Assembly: GCA_963734395.1 (NCBI GenBank)
Contig: CAVTGY010000002.1
Location: 496,001-560,000, forward strand
DNA length: 64,000 nt
Direction of reading: 5' to 3'
DNA from: Bog-756 sp963734395
Lineage (GTDB): Bacteria; Actinomycetota; Acidimicrobiia; Acidimicrobiales; RAAP-2
Shown here: piece by piece, positions 42,519 through 52,558 of the stretch
How the letters are laid out: every line of letters starts with the position of its first letter
How positions within the stretch are numbered: the stretch's first letter is position 1
The notes under the pieces: generated by a model
Told to the model about the DNA's origin: nothing
What the model saw: only the letters and a program-made list of their open reading frames with translations
Database searches by the model: none
Program-made: the position numbers and the translations under genes

Positions 42519-44003
42519 ATGGGAAACACGACCAGCCTTACGAGATCGCCCCGATGGATTCTGCGGGGGGTTGGGATTGTGGCGATGCTACTGGCGTCAG
42601 TGGCCCTTGGTTCGGCCTCGGCAGCGGCATCGACGCCTCATGGTGGGTCTGGATGGCGCGTGAGCTTGTCCTATCCGGCGATTTTGAGTAAGGGCACCAT
42701 CTCCTGTCCTTCCACCTTGGACTGCTTCGTAGCGGGAAATGCCGCTTCGTTCACCGGCGTTGTGCTTTCGACCACAGATTCAGGGAGCACCTGGAATCCT
42801 GTTGTGCTCCCTCCCGGCACCCAGAGCATCAGCCAAATCACGTGCCCTTCAACTTCCACCTGTTACGTCGGGGGAACGAACTATCCCAATGCGTACCTTC
42901 TCGCTACCACCGACTCGGGAAGCACATGGTCGAATCTCGCAGTGCCTACCGGTTTGGCGGGCGTAAGTGGAATCGCCTGTCCGTCGACCACCTCCTGCTT
43001 TGTGACTGGGTTCGACCCGTCAGAGGCCGCGGATGAGAGCGTCATTGCAACCACAAACAACTCAGGCAGCTCGTGGAGTTTCCTCTCTCTGCCCCCGACC
43101 TTTGAGCCAGGCGGTTCCATCGCCTGCCCATCGACAACCACGTGTTATGACGTCGGATACGACACCGATTCGAACCAGGACGCCTTCATCACCACCACCG
43201 ACTCGGGTACTACCTGGACTGAGGGGAACATCTCGGGGTCCACCTTCTTTGGGAGCCCGATCGCCTGCCCTTCGACGTCCGTCTGTTATCTGCCCGTATT
43301 CGTAACGGCGTATCCGTTTGAAGGTTTCAGAATGCTGGCCACTACCAATGCAGGAAGTACATGGGTTTCGCAATCGCTACCCAAGCACACCGGCAATCTC
43401 ACATCACTCTCCTGTCCTTCGGTCTCCATCTGTTACGGGGTCGGGCAAACGATGGTCGGAGGAGGCTTTACTGGAACAGGCGATATTGTTGTCACCACCG
43501 ATTCAGGGACCGTATGGGCCAACCAGCTCATTCCGAGCGGAACGGGAGACCTTTATTCGGTTGACTGTTCCTCAACAACCATTTGTTTTGCCGAGGGCAC
43601 GCCGGCCGGATCGAGCGGAGCTGTGGTCCTAGAGGGCAACGCCCTTTCGGTAACGACCACCTCTCTCCCCAGTGGCACGATCGGCACCCCTTATTCGGCC
43701 TCCTTGGCAGCGACCGGCGGTGACCCTCCCTACACATGGAAGCTCGCTCCCGGCTCCCCGAGAATGCCCAGGGGTCTGAGGATCAACAAGGCCAGCGGCA
43801 CCATCACTGGCACGCCAAGCAAGGCGAGCGCCTCGTCTACCTTTACTGTCGAGGTTCTCGACGCTAAGGCCAAACCACCCGTGCAGAACGCTGCGACAGC
43901 CACGCTGACGATTGTCATTGCTCCGGTCGCCGGAAGCAACGTCGATCACGTCGGTGGATTGACTTCCCTCACCGGACATCGGAAGCTCAGGCATCAGTCG
44001 TAG
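42519..44003 (+). CDS. Secreted CPST-repeat (propeller-like) protein with a putative Ig domain
   Basis: A 494-residue secreted protein. Signal segment ILRGVGIVAMLLASVALGSA ending ASAAA. About seven repeats of roughly 50 residues follow, each with a CPST(S/T)xCYxxG strand and a TTDSGSTW turn, as in BNR/Ycf48-like propellers; the paired cysteines suggest one disulfide per blade. Residues about 375-470 are a He_PIG-type Ig domain (SLPSGTIGTPYSASLAATGG, ASGTITGTPS). The C-terminus is short and basic, with no sorting motif. It probably acts on or outside the cell surface. Confidence 0.85.
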   Translation: MGNTTSLTRSPRWILRGVGIVAMLLASVALGSASAAASTPHGGSGWRVSLSYPAILSKGTISCPSTLDCFVAGNAASFTGVVLSTTDSGSTWNPVVLPPGTQSISQITCPSTSTCYVGGTNYPNAYLLATTDSGSTWSNLAVPTGLAGVSGIACPSTTSCFVTGFDPSEAADESVIATTNNSGSSWSFLSLPPTFEPGGSIACPSTTTCYDVGYDTDSNQDAFITTTDSGTTWTEGNISGSTFFGSPIACPSTSVCYLPVFVTAYPFEGFRMLATTNAGSTWVSQSLPKHTGNLTSLSCPSVSICYGVGQTMVGGGFTGTGDIVVTTDSGTVWANQLIPSGTGDLYSVDCSSTTICFAEGTPAGSSGAVVLEGNALSVTTTSLPSGTIGTPYSASLAATGGDPPYTWKLAPGSPRMPRGLRINKASGTITGTPSKASASSTFTVEVLDAKAKPPVQNAATATLTIVIAPVAGSNVDHVGGLTSLTGHRKLRHQS

Positions 44004-44157
44004 CTACGACCTTGGCCATAGCGCCGGAAGAGCCAGGGACCGAGTTTACGTACGACTTTCGGTTGCCGGCTCACTTGTGGTGGGCACAGTGCTCATTCCC
44101 AGGGTGCTGCTACCAAGGATCGGATCCCGTTCTCGGCGCCCCAACGCGTGCAGCTTC

Positions 44158-46114
44158 TCACCGCCCTGATTCGACAGGATCGTGTTCGGAGAGGTCGGAC
44201 TGGCGGACCCAGGTGGCGTACATCTCGGCATAGCGGCCGCCGGCGGCCACTAGCTGGTCGTGGGTTCCCACCTCGATGATCCGTCCCAGGTCCACCACCA
44301 CGATGCGGTCGGCCCGCATGGCCGTCGACAGCCGGTGGGCGATCAGAATGGCGGTGCGGTTCTCGAGGAGGACGTCGAGGGCGCTCTCGATCTTCGTCTC
44401 TGACTGGAGGTCGAGGTTGGAGGTGGCCTCGTCGAGGACCAGCACCCGCGGATGGGCGAGGAAGGCCCGGGCCAGGGCGAGGAGCTGGCGCTCGCCGGAG
44501 GACAGGGTCTGGCCGCGCTCGTGGACCACGGTGTCCAGGCCGTTGGGCATCCGTTCGACCACGTCGGTGAGGCCGACCTTGTCGATGGCCTCGTGGATCT
44601 CAGCGTCACTGGCGGTGGGCCGGGCGAAGGCGATGTTGTCCCCGATGGTCCCGGCGAACAGGAAGGGCTCCTGGGGGACCACGCCCAGCTGGCTGCGCAG
44701 GGAGCGCATGGTCACGTCCCGGAGATCGTGGCCGTCGATGAGTACCCGGCCGACGGTGGGGTCGTAGAAGCGGGTGACCAACTTGGCCAGCGTGGACTTG
44801 CCGGCTCCGGTGGGCCCGACGAAGGCCACCGTCTCTCCGGGGTGGACCGTCAGGTCCACGTCCTCGATGACCAGCCGTCCGGGGTCGTAGCCGAAGGAGA
44901 GATGGTCGAAGACGATCTCTCCTTCTATCGGCGGCAGCTCGATGGCGTCGGGTGCCTCCTTGACCTCGGGCTCGGTGTCGACTAGGGCGCGCAGCTTGAA
45001 CACCGAGGCCTGACCCTGCTGGTAGGTGTTGTACTGCTGGACCAGCAACTGGATGGGTTGGAAGAACCGGTTGAGGTACAGGAAAAAGGCAACCAGGGCG
45101 CCGAGGGACAGGGTGTGGTCGACCACCATGGAGCCGCCGATGGCCAGTAGGACGGCCTGGCCGAGCACGCCCAGCAGCTGGGTACCGGGGCCGTAGATGG
45201 CATTGACCCGGGCCGTGTAGTTGTTGGCGTCCCGGTAGTCGCCGACCACGTTGCGATGGTGGATCACGTTGTGCCGCTGCCGGTTGTGGGCGGTCACGAT
45301 GCGGACGCCGTGCAGGCTCTCGGACAGGTCGGCCAGCACGTTGGCGATACCGTCCCGCACCCGGTCGTAGCCTCGCTCCGAGGCCCGCTTGAACCACAGC
45401 GAGGCGACGACGAGGGCCGGGATGATCAGCACGACGGTGATGAAGGCCAGCCGCACGTTGGTGGTGAACAGGATGACGGTGATGACCACCATGGTCAGCG
45501 CCTGGATGGCCAGCTGGGAGAGGCCGTCCTGGAGGAGCTGCTGGAGGTTCTCGATGTCGCTGGTCATCCGGCTCATGACCACGCCGGCCTTCTCTTCGGT
45601 GAAGAAGCCGAGCGAGAGGCGCTGAAGGTGGGCGAAGACCTTGACCCGGAGGTCGTTCATCACCCAGGCGGCCAGGCGGCCGGTGACCTGGACCTGGAAC
45701 CGTTGGCTCAGGGAAGTGAGGACGACGAAGACCAGGTAGGCGACGGCTGCGCCCACCACCACGGCAAAGCTGTAGTGGCCCGGGGTCATCCCGTTGTTGA
45801 TGGCGTACTCGGTGAGCTTGGGCCCTACCTGCGAGGCCACGGCGATGACCACGACCAGGATGCCGGCCAGGGCCAGCATGCCCGGGTACTTGGTCAGCAA
45901 CCGCCACAGGCTGAGCCGCTTGAGGTCGCGCTCTGATCCATTGGGGCTGAAGACGATGTCCGGCTCGGCATACTCCGGCTCGGTGGCCAGCAACCTGTCC
46001 ACCCCGTCCTGCAGCTCGTGGGGGATGCCGGCGAACGGCAGGCCGGAGGCGGCCGAGGCCGCGGCCCCGCCCGGGCCGCCGAAGCCGCCCCCTCCCGCCT
46101 CCGCCGAACATCAT
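44158..46114 (-). CDS. ABC exporter, catalytic half (type I), frameshift near the start
   Basis: A protein of about 650 residues with six N-terminal helices (ABC type-1 domain) and a C-terminal ATPase: Walker A VGPTGAGKSTL, signature LSSGERQLLALARAFL, Walker B VLVLDEATSNLD with the catalytic Glu. The true start is probably ATG 46114, reading MMFGGGG...GGFGGPGGAAASAASG; this needs one G removed from a five-G run near 46094. Without it the gene starts at GTG near 46002. It overlaps the stop of its partner gene at 46111-46113. It is the second half of a heterodimeric multidrug or lipid exporter. Confidence 0.88.
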
Positions 46115-48077
46115 GACCGACTCCCGCCGCGTACCGAATCGAGCAGGTCTCGCAGCGGCCGGCCGTCGGGCTCGTCGCGGGCGTCGCATCCAGCGCGGAC
46201 TCCTCCGCGGCTTCGTCGGCGTCGGCCTCCTGTTCGAACTCACCGGCCTGAGCCAGGACCTCGGCGTAGAGGGGAGTGGTCTCGAGCAGCTCGGCGTGGG
46301 TCCCGTCGGCCACGATCTTGTGCTGATCCAACAGCACCACCCGGTCGGCCAGGGAGATGGTGGACAGCCGGTGGGCGATGATCAAAGTGGTGCGGCCTTC
46401 CATCTGGACCCGCAGTCCGGCATGGATCCGCTGCTCCACCTGGACGTCGATGGCGCTGGTGGCGTCGTCGAGCACCATGATCGGCGGATTGACCAGCAGG
46501 GTGCGGGCGATGGCGATCCGCTGCCGCTGCCCGCCCGAGAGGGTGTAGCCCCGCTCGCCCACCACCGTGTCGTAGCCGTCGGCCAGGTGGGTGATGAACT
46601 CATGCGCGCCGGCCGCCCTGGCCGCGGCCTCCACCTCGTCGAGGGTGGCCGTCGGCTTGCCGTAGGCGATGTTCTCGCGCACCGAGGCGGAGAACAGGAA
46701 GGGCTCGTCGAGCACCACGCCGACGTTGGCCCGCAGGCTGGCCAGGGTCAGGTCCCGCACGTCGTGGCCGTCGACGCGGATGGATCCGTGCTTGACGTCG
46801 TAGAAGCGGGTCAACAGGCGGGCCACCGTCGACTTGCCGGCACCGGTCCGACCGACCAGGGCCACCGTCTCGCCCGGGGTGATGTGCAGGTCGAAGTCGG
46901 CCAGCACCAGTTGCTCGGCGTCGGCCGAGTAGGCGAAGTCGACGTGCTCGAACCGCACATCGCCGCGGCAGTCGACCAGGTCTGTGGCATCGGGCCCATC
47001 GGTGACCGTCGGCTGCTCGTCGATGATCTCGTAGATGCGGTCGGCCGAGGCCGCCGCACGCTGACCCATCATGATCAGCATGCCCAGCATCATGAACGGG
47101 GCCTGGAGCATCAGCAGGTAGGCATTGAAGGCCAGGATGTCCCCGATGCCGAGGCCGCCGTGGATGACCATGTACCCGCCGAACAGCAGGACCAGGGCCA
47201 GCCCCACCTGGGGCAGGTTCTGGACCAGGGGAGAGAAGCGGGCCCGGAGGTCGGCGTCTTTGATGTAGCTCCACCGCAGCTTGTCGGCGGCCCCGGACAG
47301 AGCCCGGAGCTGCTGCTGCTCGGCGGCGAAGGACTTGACCACCCGCACCCCGTTGACGTTCTCGTCGACGATGGTGGCCACGTCGGCCAGGCGGGACTGG
47401 ATGATCCACGACACCGGGAACATCGACTTCCGCATCTTTACCCCGGCCAGGTAGACGAAGGGCATGGTGGCCATGGCGATGAAGGCCAGCGGCACGTCGA
47501 TGGCGAGCATGAACCCGAAGGCAACGATGGCGATGGAGCACTGGACCAGAATGGACGGAGCGAAGGTCATGTACATCTGGACCGACCGGATGTCCGAGTT
47601 GGCCCGCGAGATGAGCTGGCCCGACTGCACACGGTCGTAGAAGGAGAACGACATCTTGGTCAGATGCTCGTAGATGATGTTGCGCAGGTCGTACTCGATG
47701 TCGTACGCGGTCTCGAACAGGAACAGGCGGGAGATGTAGCCGGCGACCCCGCCCACCAGCCCGATCCCGACGATCAGCCACACGTAGTGGTCGAGGGGGA
47801 CGGTGTGGCGTTGGATCGAGTTGGTGATGGCCTCGTTCAGCAGGTTGGGCACCAGGACCTGCAGGACCAGCCCTACGAAGGAGGCCACCAATGAGGTGAT
47901 GAAGATCCCCTTGTGGGCGCCCATGATGGGCATGACCCGGCGAAGCCAGGTAAGGGACTTGTCCGGGTTGATCGAAGCTCGCGGTGCCTCGTTGCGGGCC
48001 ACCTCGGCAATGGGGACGAACTGACTTCCCTCCTCGGCCGTGTCCGGCGGGCGGGGCCGGAGTGTGGGGAACCTCAT
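46111..48077 (-). CDS. ABC exporter, degenerate-site half (type I), frameshift near the end
   Basis: A protein of about 655 residues with the same layout as its partner: six helices, Walker A VGRTGAGKSTV, signature LSGGQRQRIAIARTLL, Walker B IMVLDDATSAID. The usual catalytic Glu is Asp, the mark of the degenerate nucleotide site of heterodimeric exporters such as BmrC/BmrD or TM287/288. A one-base change near 46165 restores the natural end DEPDGRPLRDLLDSVRGGSR with stop 46111-46113; uncorrected, the frame runs to 45894. Start ATG 48077 overlaps the marR stop (ATGA). Confidence 0.88.
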
Positions 48078-48547
48078 CGCTGGGTCATCCGGGCCCGTCG
48101 GTAGGCGCCGAAGGCCCGTCGCCAGATGGCCAGGCCTTCGAAGGCACGCTCGGTCTCGACCCGGTCGCCCAGGCACCCGGCGATCTCGTGAAGCCGGGCG
48201 GTGACGGCGGCGTCGGCCGTGTCCAGGGCGTGACGTCCGCTCTTGGTGAGGACGTGGTCGACCTGACGGCGATCGGACACCACGGTGCGGCGTTCGACCA
48301 GGCCGCGGGCCACCAGCCCATCGACGATGGCGGTGACGCTGGGCGGTCGCACCGCCAGCCGTTCGGCCAGGTCAGAGGAGACCGCAGGGCTCTCGTCGAG
48401 CAGGCCGAGCACCCGGTACTGGGGCAGGGAGAGCTCGGCAGTGGCCAGACCGATCTCCACCTGCTTGGCCAACCAGGCGGCCGTCCGGCCCGGATTCTGG
48501 CGTTCGCCGGCGTCGACCGACGGCGCCACAGTTACTTTGGGGGTCAC
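48074..48547 (-). CDS. MarR family transcriptional regulator
   Basis: A 157-residue winged-helix protein: ATAELSLPQYRVLGLLDESP, then AVSSDLAERLAVRPPSVTAI (recognition helix) and GLVERRTVVSDRRQVDHVLT (wing). It heads the ABC exporter genes with four-base stop/start overlap, so it is probably their repressor. The start is GTG 48547; no ribosome site is visible and a TA-rich element abuts it, so the mRNA may be leaderless. Confidence 0.9.
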   Translation of the reverse strand: MTPKVTVAPSVDAGERQNPGRTAAWLAKQVEIGLATAELSLPQYRVLGLLDESPAVSSDLAERLAVRPPSVTAIVDGLVARGLVERRTVVSDRRQVDHVLTKSGRHALDTADAAVTARLHEIAGCLGDRVETERAFEGLAIWRRAFGAYRRARMTQR

Positions 48548-48570
48548 ATAGTTAGACTATCGAACTAGTC
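48548..48570 (-). promoter_or_regulatory. Overlapping inverted repeats at the marR start
   Basis: TAGTT/AACTA (48549-48567), ATAGT/ACTAT (48548-48560) and GACTA/TAGTC (48555-48570) overlap in a 23-base AT-rich island directly before the GTG. This is a likely MarR operator over the -10 region. Confidence 0.55.
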
Positions 48571-48605
48571 GAGGACGGTGCGAACGCGAGCAGGCTTCGG
48601 TCGGG

Positions 48606-50051
48606 CTAGGAGACCAGACCGCCGGTGTTGAGGTTGAGCCCGTCGGTCCCCTTGGACCGGTGGACCACCTGGATCTCGCTGAACTCGGCCAAGCCCCAGG
48701 GCCCGTTCTCGACGCCGATTCCGCTCCACTTGAAACCGCCGAACGGCTGCTGGGGCGAGAGGGCCAGGTGGGTGTTGACCCACGCCGTCCCGCATTCGAG
48801 CCGGCCGGCGATGTCCGCGGCGCGATCGCTGTCGGTGCCCCACACCGAACCGGAGAGGCCGAAATGGGTGGCATTGGCCCGCTCCACCACGTCGTCCACG
48901 TCGCGATAGGAGATCACCGGCAGAGCCGGACCGAACTGCTCCTCGTCGACGATGCGGGTCCCGTCGGACAGCCCGGCCAGGATGGTCGGCTCGAAGAAGT
49001 ACCCGGAGGTGTCCATGGCCTTTCCTCCCGCGGCGGCCCGAGCCCCGTGGGAGAGCGCGTCGCCCACCAGCTCCTTGACCCGTTCGTACTGGGGCGCGTT
49101 GTTGATGGGACCGAGCTTGGTGTCGGCCTCGGTGCCGTCCCCCACCTTGACCGCAGACGCCTGGGCGACCAAGCCGTCGACCACGTTGTCGTAGATCGAC
49201 TCGGGCACGTAGACCCGCTTGATGGCCGAGCACACCTGTCCGTTGTTGTTGAAGGCGGCGGCAAAGATCGCCTTGCTCACAACTTCGGGGTCGACGTCGT
49301 CCAGCACGATGGCCGGGTCGTTGCCACCGAGCTCGAGGGTGACCCGCTTTAGGTCGGGCGCCGCCGACATGGCCACCTTCTTGCCCGTCTCGATCGATCC
49401 GGTGAAGCTGACCTTGCGGGGGACCGGGTGCCCGGTCATCCAGCCGCCCAGCTGGTCTCCTCCGCTGACCACGTTGACCACGCCGGGGGGCATCACGTCG
49501 CGGAGGATCTCGGCCGCCTTCAGGGTGGCCAGCGGAGTGAAGGGCGACGGCTTGAGCACCAAGGTGTTGCCGGCCAGCAGCGCCGGGGCGATCTTCCAGA
49601 ACGCCAGGGTGAGGGGGAAGTTCCACGGGGTGATGGCGGCTACCACCCCCAAGGGTCGCCGGACCACCTCGACCAGCGCCTCGTCGTCGTCCTGGATGAC
49701 CTGTGCGGGGGTTTCGAGATTGGCGAAGTACTGGCACCAGATGGCAGCCGCGAAGACCTCGATGTTGGCATCGGCCAGAGGCTTGCCCTGCTCGGCGGTG
49801 AGGACAGGGGCCAACTCGGCCGACGAGGCCAGCAGGACGTCAGCCATCCTCAAGAGGGTGGCCCGTCGGGCGCCCTCGTCGGACTTCCAGTCGCGTTGGG
49901 CCTTGGAGGCGGCGTCGAAGGCCGCGTCAAGCTGGGTGGGGCTGCATTCGGGCGCTTGGGCGAAGACCTCGCCGTTGGCCGGATTGATGACGCCGAACGA
50001 TTCCTCCGCCGGAACCGTGTCCCCTCCGATGGTCATGACGAAGTCGGACAT
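48606..50051 (-). CDS. NAD(P)-dependent aldehyde dehydrogenase
   Basis: A 481-residue ALDH. It has GVVAAITPWNFPLTLAFWKI, the active-site Glu in TLELGGNDPAIV, the catalytic Cys in NNNGQVCSAIKRVYV, and the C-terminal QPFGGFKWSGIGVENG. It oxidises an aldehyde to the acid; the substrate is unspecific from sequence. ATG 50051 is preferred (GGGGGA upstream) to a TTG at 50063. It lies between the MMPL gene and marR, all on the minus strand with gaps under 100 bases, so it may be co-transcribed with the efflux genes. Confidence 0.93.
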   Translation of the reverse strand: MSDFVMTIGGDTVPAEESFGVINPANGEVFAQAPECSPTQLDAAFDAASKAQRDWKSDEGARRATLLRMADVLLASSAELAPVLTAEQGKPLADANIEVFAAAIWCQYFANLETPAQVIQDDDEALVEVVRRPLGVVAAITPWNFPLTLAFWKIAPALLAGNTLVLKPSPFTPLATLKAAEILRDVMPPGVVNVVSGGDQLGGWMTGHPVPRKVSFTGSIETGKKVAMSAAPDLKRVTLELGGNDPAIVLDDVDPEVVSKAIFAAAFNNNGQVCSAIKRVYVPESIYDNVVDGLVAQASAVKVGDGTEADTKLGPINNAPQYERVKELVGDALSHGARAAAGGKAMDTSGYFFEPTILAGLSDGTRIVDEEQFGPALPVISYRDVDDVVERANATHFGLSGSVWGTDSDRAADIAGRLECGTAWVNTHLALSPQQPFGGFKWSGIGVENGPWGLAEFSEIQVVHRSKGTDGLNLNTGGLVS

Positions 50052-50148
50052 GAGATCCCCCAATGCTATGTGGACAGGCCCTTGGTTGAAGCTAAGACGT
50101 GCCCTGCCCCCCTTGTCAAGGAGGAGGGGGCGGGCAGCCGGTCACCGG

Positions 50149-52377
50149 TCAAACGGGTACCGGCTCCGCATCCGCCGGCTCCTCGGGTCCCCCCTCCGGA
50201 TGGGCGGCCACCGAGGGCAGTTCGGGGTCGACGTTCAAACGGGGCAGGATCCGGTCGAGCCAGCCGGGGAACCACCAGTTGGCCTTGCCGAACATGAACA
50301 TCAGCGCGGGAACGATGGCCATCCTGATGAGAACGGCGTCCATGGCGATGCCCGCGGCCAGCCCGAGGCCGAACTCCTTGATCACCCGCTCGCCGCCCAG
50401 GATGAACGACCCGAACACCAGGATCATGATCAGGGCGGCTGCGGTGATCGTCTTGCCCGTCGCCGCCAGGCCCTTGCGCACCGCCTCGTGGTTGTCCCCC
50501 GAGGCGAGCCACTCCTCCTGGATACGGCTGATCAGGAAGACCTCGTAGTCCATGGACAACCCGAACAGGATGGCGAACAGCATGACCGGCAGGAAGGACT
50601 CGATGGGACCGGCGCGGCTGACCCCGAATATCGATCCCACCCATCCCCACTGGAACACCGCCACCAACACCCCGAAAGCGGCCCCGATCGAGAGCAGGTT
50701 CATCGCCGCCGCGGTCAGCGGGATGAGCAGGCTGCGGAAGACGATCATCAGCAACAGGAACGAGAGCACGACCACCAGTCCGATGAACAGGGGGAGCTTG
50801 TTGCCCAACACTCGGGCGAAGTCGACGAAGATGGCCGTGTCCCCGCCCACATAGACGGTCACCCCGGTACCGGCCACCACTGCAGGGATGGTCACTTGTC
50901 GGAGGTGATCGATCAGCTCGGTGGTGGCGGCGGCCTCGGGCGAAGACGACGGGTACACGGTGAGCAGGGTCACCTGCTTGCCGTCCTTTTCGGGCAGGGA
51001 CAGGGCGACCAGGTTTTGTTTGGCCACACCGGGCTGTTGCTCCACCGCGGCGGCCAGCTTGGTCAGCACCGGTTGGTCGGCCGGACCCGAGTTCTCGGTG
51101 ACCAGCAGCAGCGGGCCGTTGAACCCGGGGCCGAAACCGTTGGCCAGCAGGTCATAGGCCTCCCGGGTGGTGGTGCCGACCGGATCGTTCCCCTGGTCGG
51201 AGGAGCCGAGCCGCAGCGAGAAGAAGGGCAGGGCGACCAGGACCACCACCACAAAGGCGCACAGGGCCGGGACCACCGGCCGCCGCTGGACGAATGCCGC
51301 CCACCGCGGCCAGAACCCCTTGGTGCCGGCGCCGACCACCCGTGGGCCGTTTTCGGCCAGCTCCCTCTTCTGGCGCCTGCTCAACACCCGCGGCCCGATG
51401 AACCCGAGAAAGGCGGGCAGAAGGGTCAGCGCCGCGATCATGGTGAACAGCACGCCGATGGACGCGGCGATGGCTAAGCCATAGAGGAAGGAAACCCCGA
51501 GGGCGAACATGCCGAGCAAGGCGATGCAGACGATGATGCCGGCGAACATCACCGCTCGCCCCGACGTGTTCACCGCGGTGACGATGGATGACTCGAGGTC
51601 CTGTCCGGCGATGAGGCCCTGCCGGTGGCGGGTCACGATGAACAGGGCGTAGTCGACGCCCACCCCGAGCCCGATGAGCAGGACCAGTTCGGTGGAGAAC
51701 TGGGGCATCTTGAGCACATGGCTCAGCAGCCCGATCAGCCCGACGGCGGTGCCCAGCGAGGCCAGCGCCGACAGCAGGGGAAGGGCCATGGCGAACACCG
51801 AGCCGAACACCAGTAACAGGACGACGCCGGCCAGGATGACCCCCAATCCGGTGCCACCGAAGGACACCTTGTCGGCGGCTTCGGCCACCTGACCGGCCAC
51901 CGCCACCTGCAGGTCGGGACCGGCGGCGGTCTGGGCAGTGGCCACGAAGTGCTGGGCATCGGCCGTGGAGATGTTCTGAGCTTGCCGGTCGAAGGTGACC
52001 GTAGCGAACCCGGTGGTGCCGTCGGCGCTGATCTGGGAACTGCCCCGCGGTCCGTAAGGACTGGCGACGGTAGTGACGTGGGGAACGTCTTGGATCTTGG
52101 CCAACATCGCCTCGATGGTCGACTGGACTGCCGGATCAGTGACCTTGGTGCCGTCAGTGGTGTGGAACACGATCTGCTCGCGGTCGCCGGCCACGCTCGG
52201 CGCCGCCGACTGGAGCAGGTTGAGCGCCTGGGTCGACTCGGTATTGGGCAGGGTGAAGCTGTTGGAGAAGGCAGTGCCCACCGATGCGGAGAGCAGGGTC
52301 ATGCCGATGAGGGCGGTCAGCCACATCAAAAGGACGATGACTCGATGGCGGACGCACCAGGTGGCCAGGGTCTTCAT
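50149..52377 (-). CDS. MMPL family RND-type transporter
   Basis: A 742-residue protein with two MMPL halves. It has a helix at 12-32 (IVLLMWLTALIGMTLLSASV), a large outside loop, a five-helix block including LIGLGVGVDYALFIVTRHRQ with the family Asp-Tyr pair, a second loop, and a second block with ILFGLSMDYEVFLISRIQEE. These D-Y pairs are the proton-relay sites of MmpL-type exporters. ATG 52377 (MKTLATWCVRHR) is chosen over upstream starts because it begins the first helix region. It exports lipids or drugs; the substrate is unknown. Divergent from the phosphatase. Confidence 0.92.
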   Translation of the reverse strand: MKTLATWCVRHRVIVLLMWLTALIGMTLLSASVGTAFSNSFTLPNTESTQALNLLQSAAPSVAGDREQIVFHTTDGTKVTDPAVQSTIEAMLAKIQDVPHVTTVASPYGPRGSSQISADGTTGFATVTFDRQAQNISTADAQHFVATAQTAAGPDLQVAVAGQVAEAADKVSFGGTGLGVILAGVVLLLVFGSVFAMALPLLSALASLGTAVGLIGLLSHVLKMPQFSTELVLLIGLGVGVDYALFIVTRHRQGLIAGQDLESSIVTAVNTSGRAVMFAGIIVCIALLGMFALGVSFLYGLAIAASIGVLFTMIAALTLLPAFLGFIGPRVLSRRQKRELAENGPRVVGAGTKGFWPRWAAFVQRRPVVPALCAFVVVVLVALPFFSLRLGSSDQGNDPVGTTTREAYDLLANGFGPGFNGPLLLVTENSGPADQPVLTKLAAAVEQQPGVAKQNLVALSLPEKDGKQVTLLTVYPSSSPEAAATTELIDHLRQVTIPAVVAGTGVTVYVGGDTAIFVDFARVLGNKLPLFIGLVVVLSFLLLMIVFRSLLIPLTAAAMNLLSIGAAFGVLVAVFQWGWVGSIFGVSRAGPIESFLPVMLFAILFGLSMDYEVFLISRIQEEWLASGDNHEAVRKGLAATGKTITAAALIMILVFGSFILGGERVIKEFGLGLAAGIAMDAVLIRMAIVPALMFMFGKANWWFPGWLDRILPRLNVDPELPSVAAHPEGGPEEPADAEPVPV

Positions 52378-52558
52378 TTGCCGCGGACTCCTCAATAGTT
52401 CGATGGCGGAATGTGGATCGGGGCGGATTCGGGCGCTGACCCCGATGACATCAACGAAATTACCGCCGAACACGGATGAGCGGCAGGCGGGGACATTCTC
52501 GCCGATGGAGGAGGGCAGCTGGGTGATCGGTCCACCCGGCCTCGACCATGATGGAGGT

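Noticed and set aside
46113..47894. 593-codon plus-strand reading frame
   Set aside because: It is antisense to the ABC exporter gene, is Gly/His/Asp-rich, and has no domain; a high-GC shadow frame.
49219..51477. 752-codon plus-strand reading frame
   Set aside because: It is antisense to the aldehyde dehydrogenase and MMPL genes and is low-complexity; a shadow.
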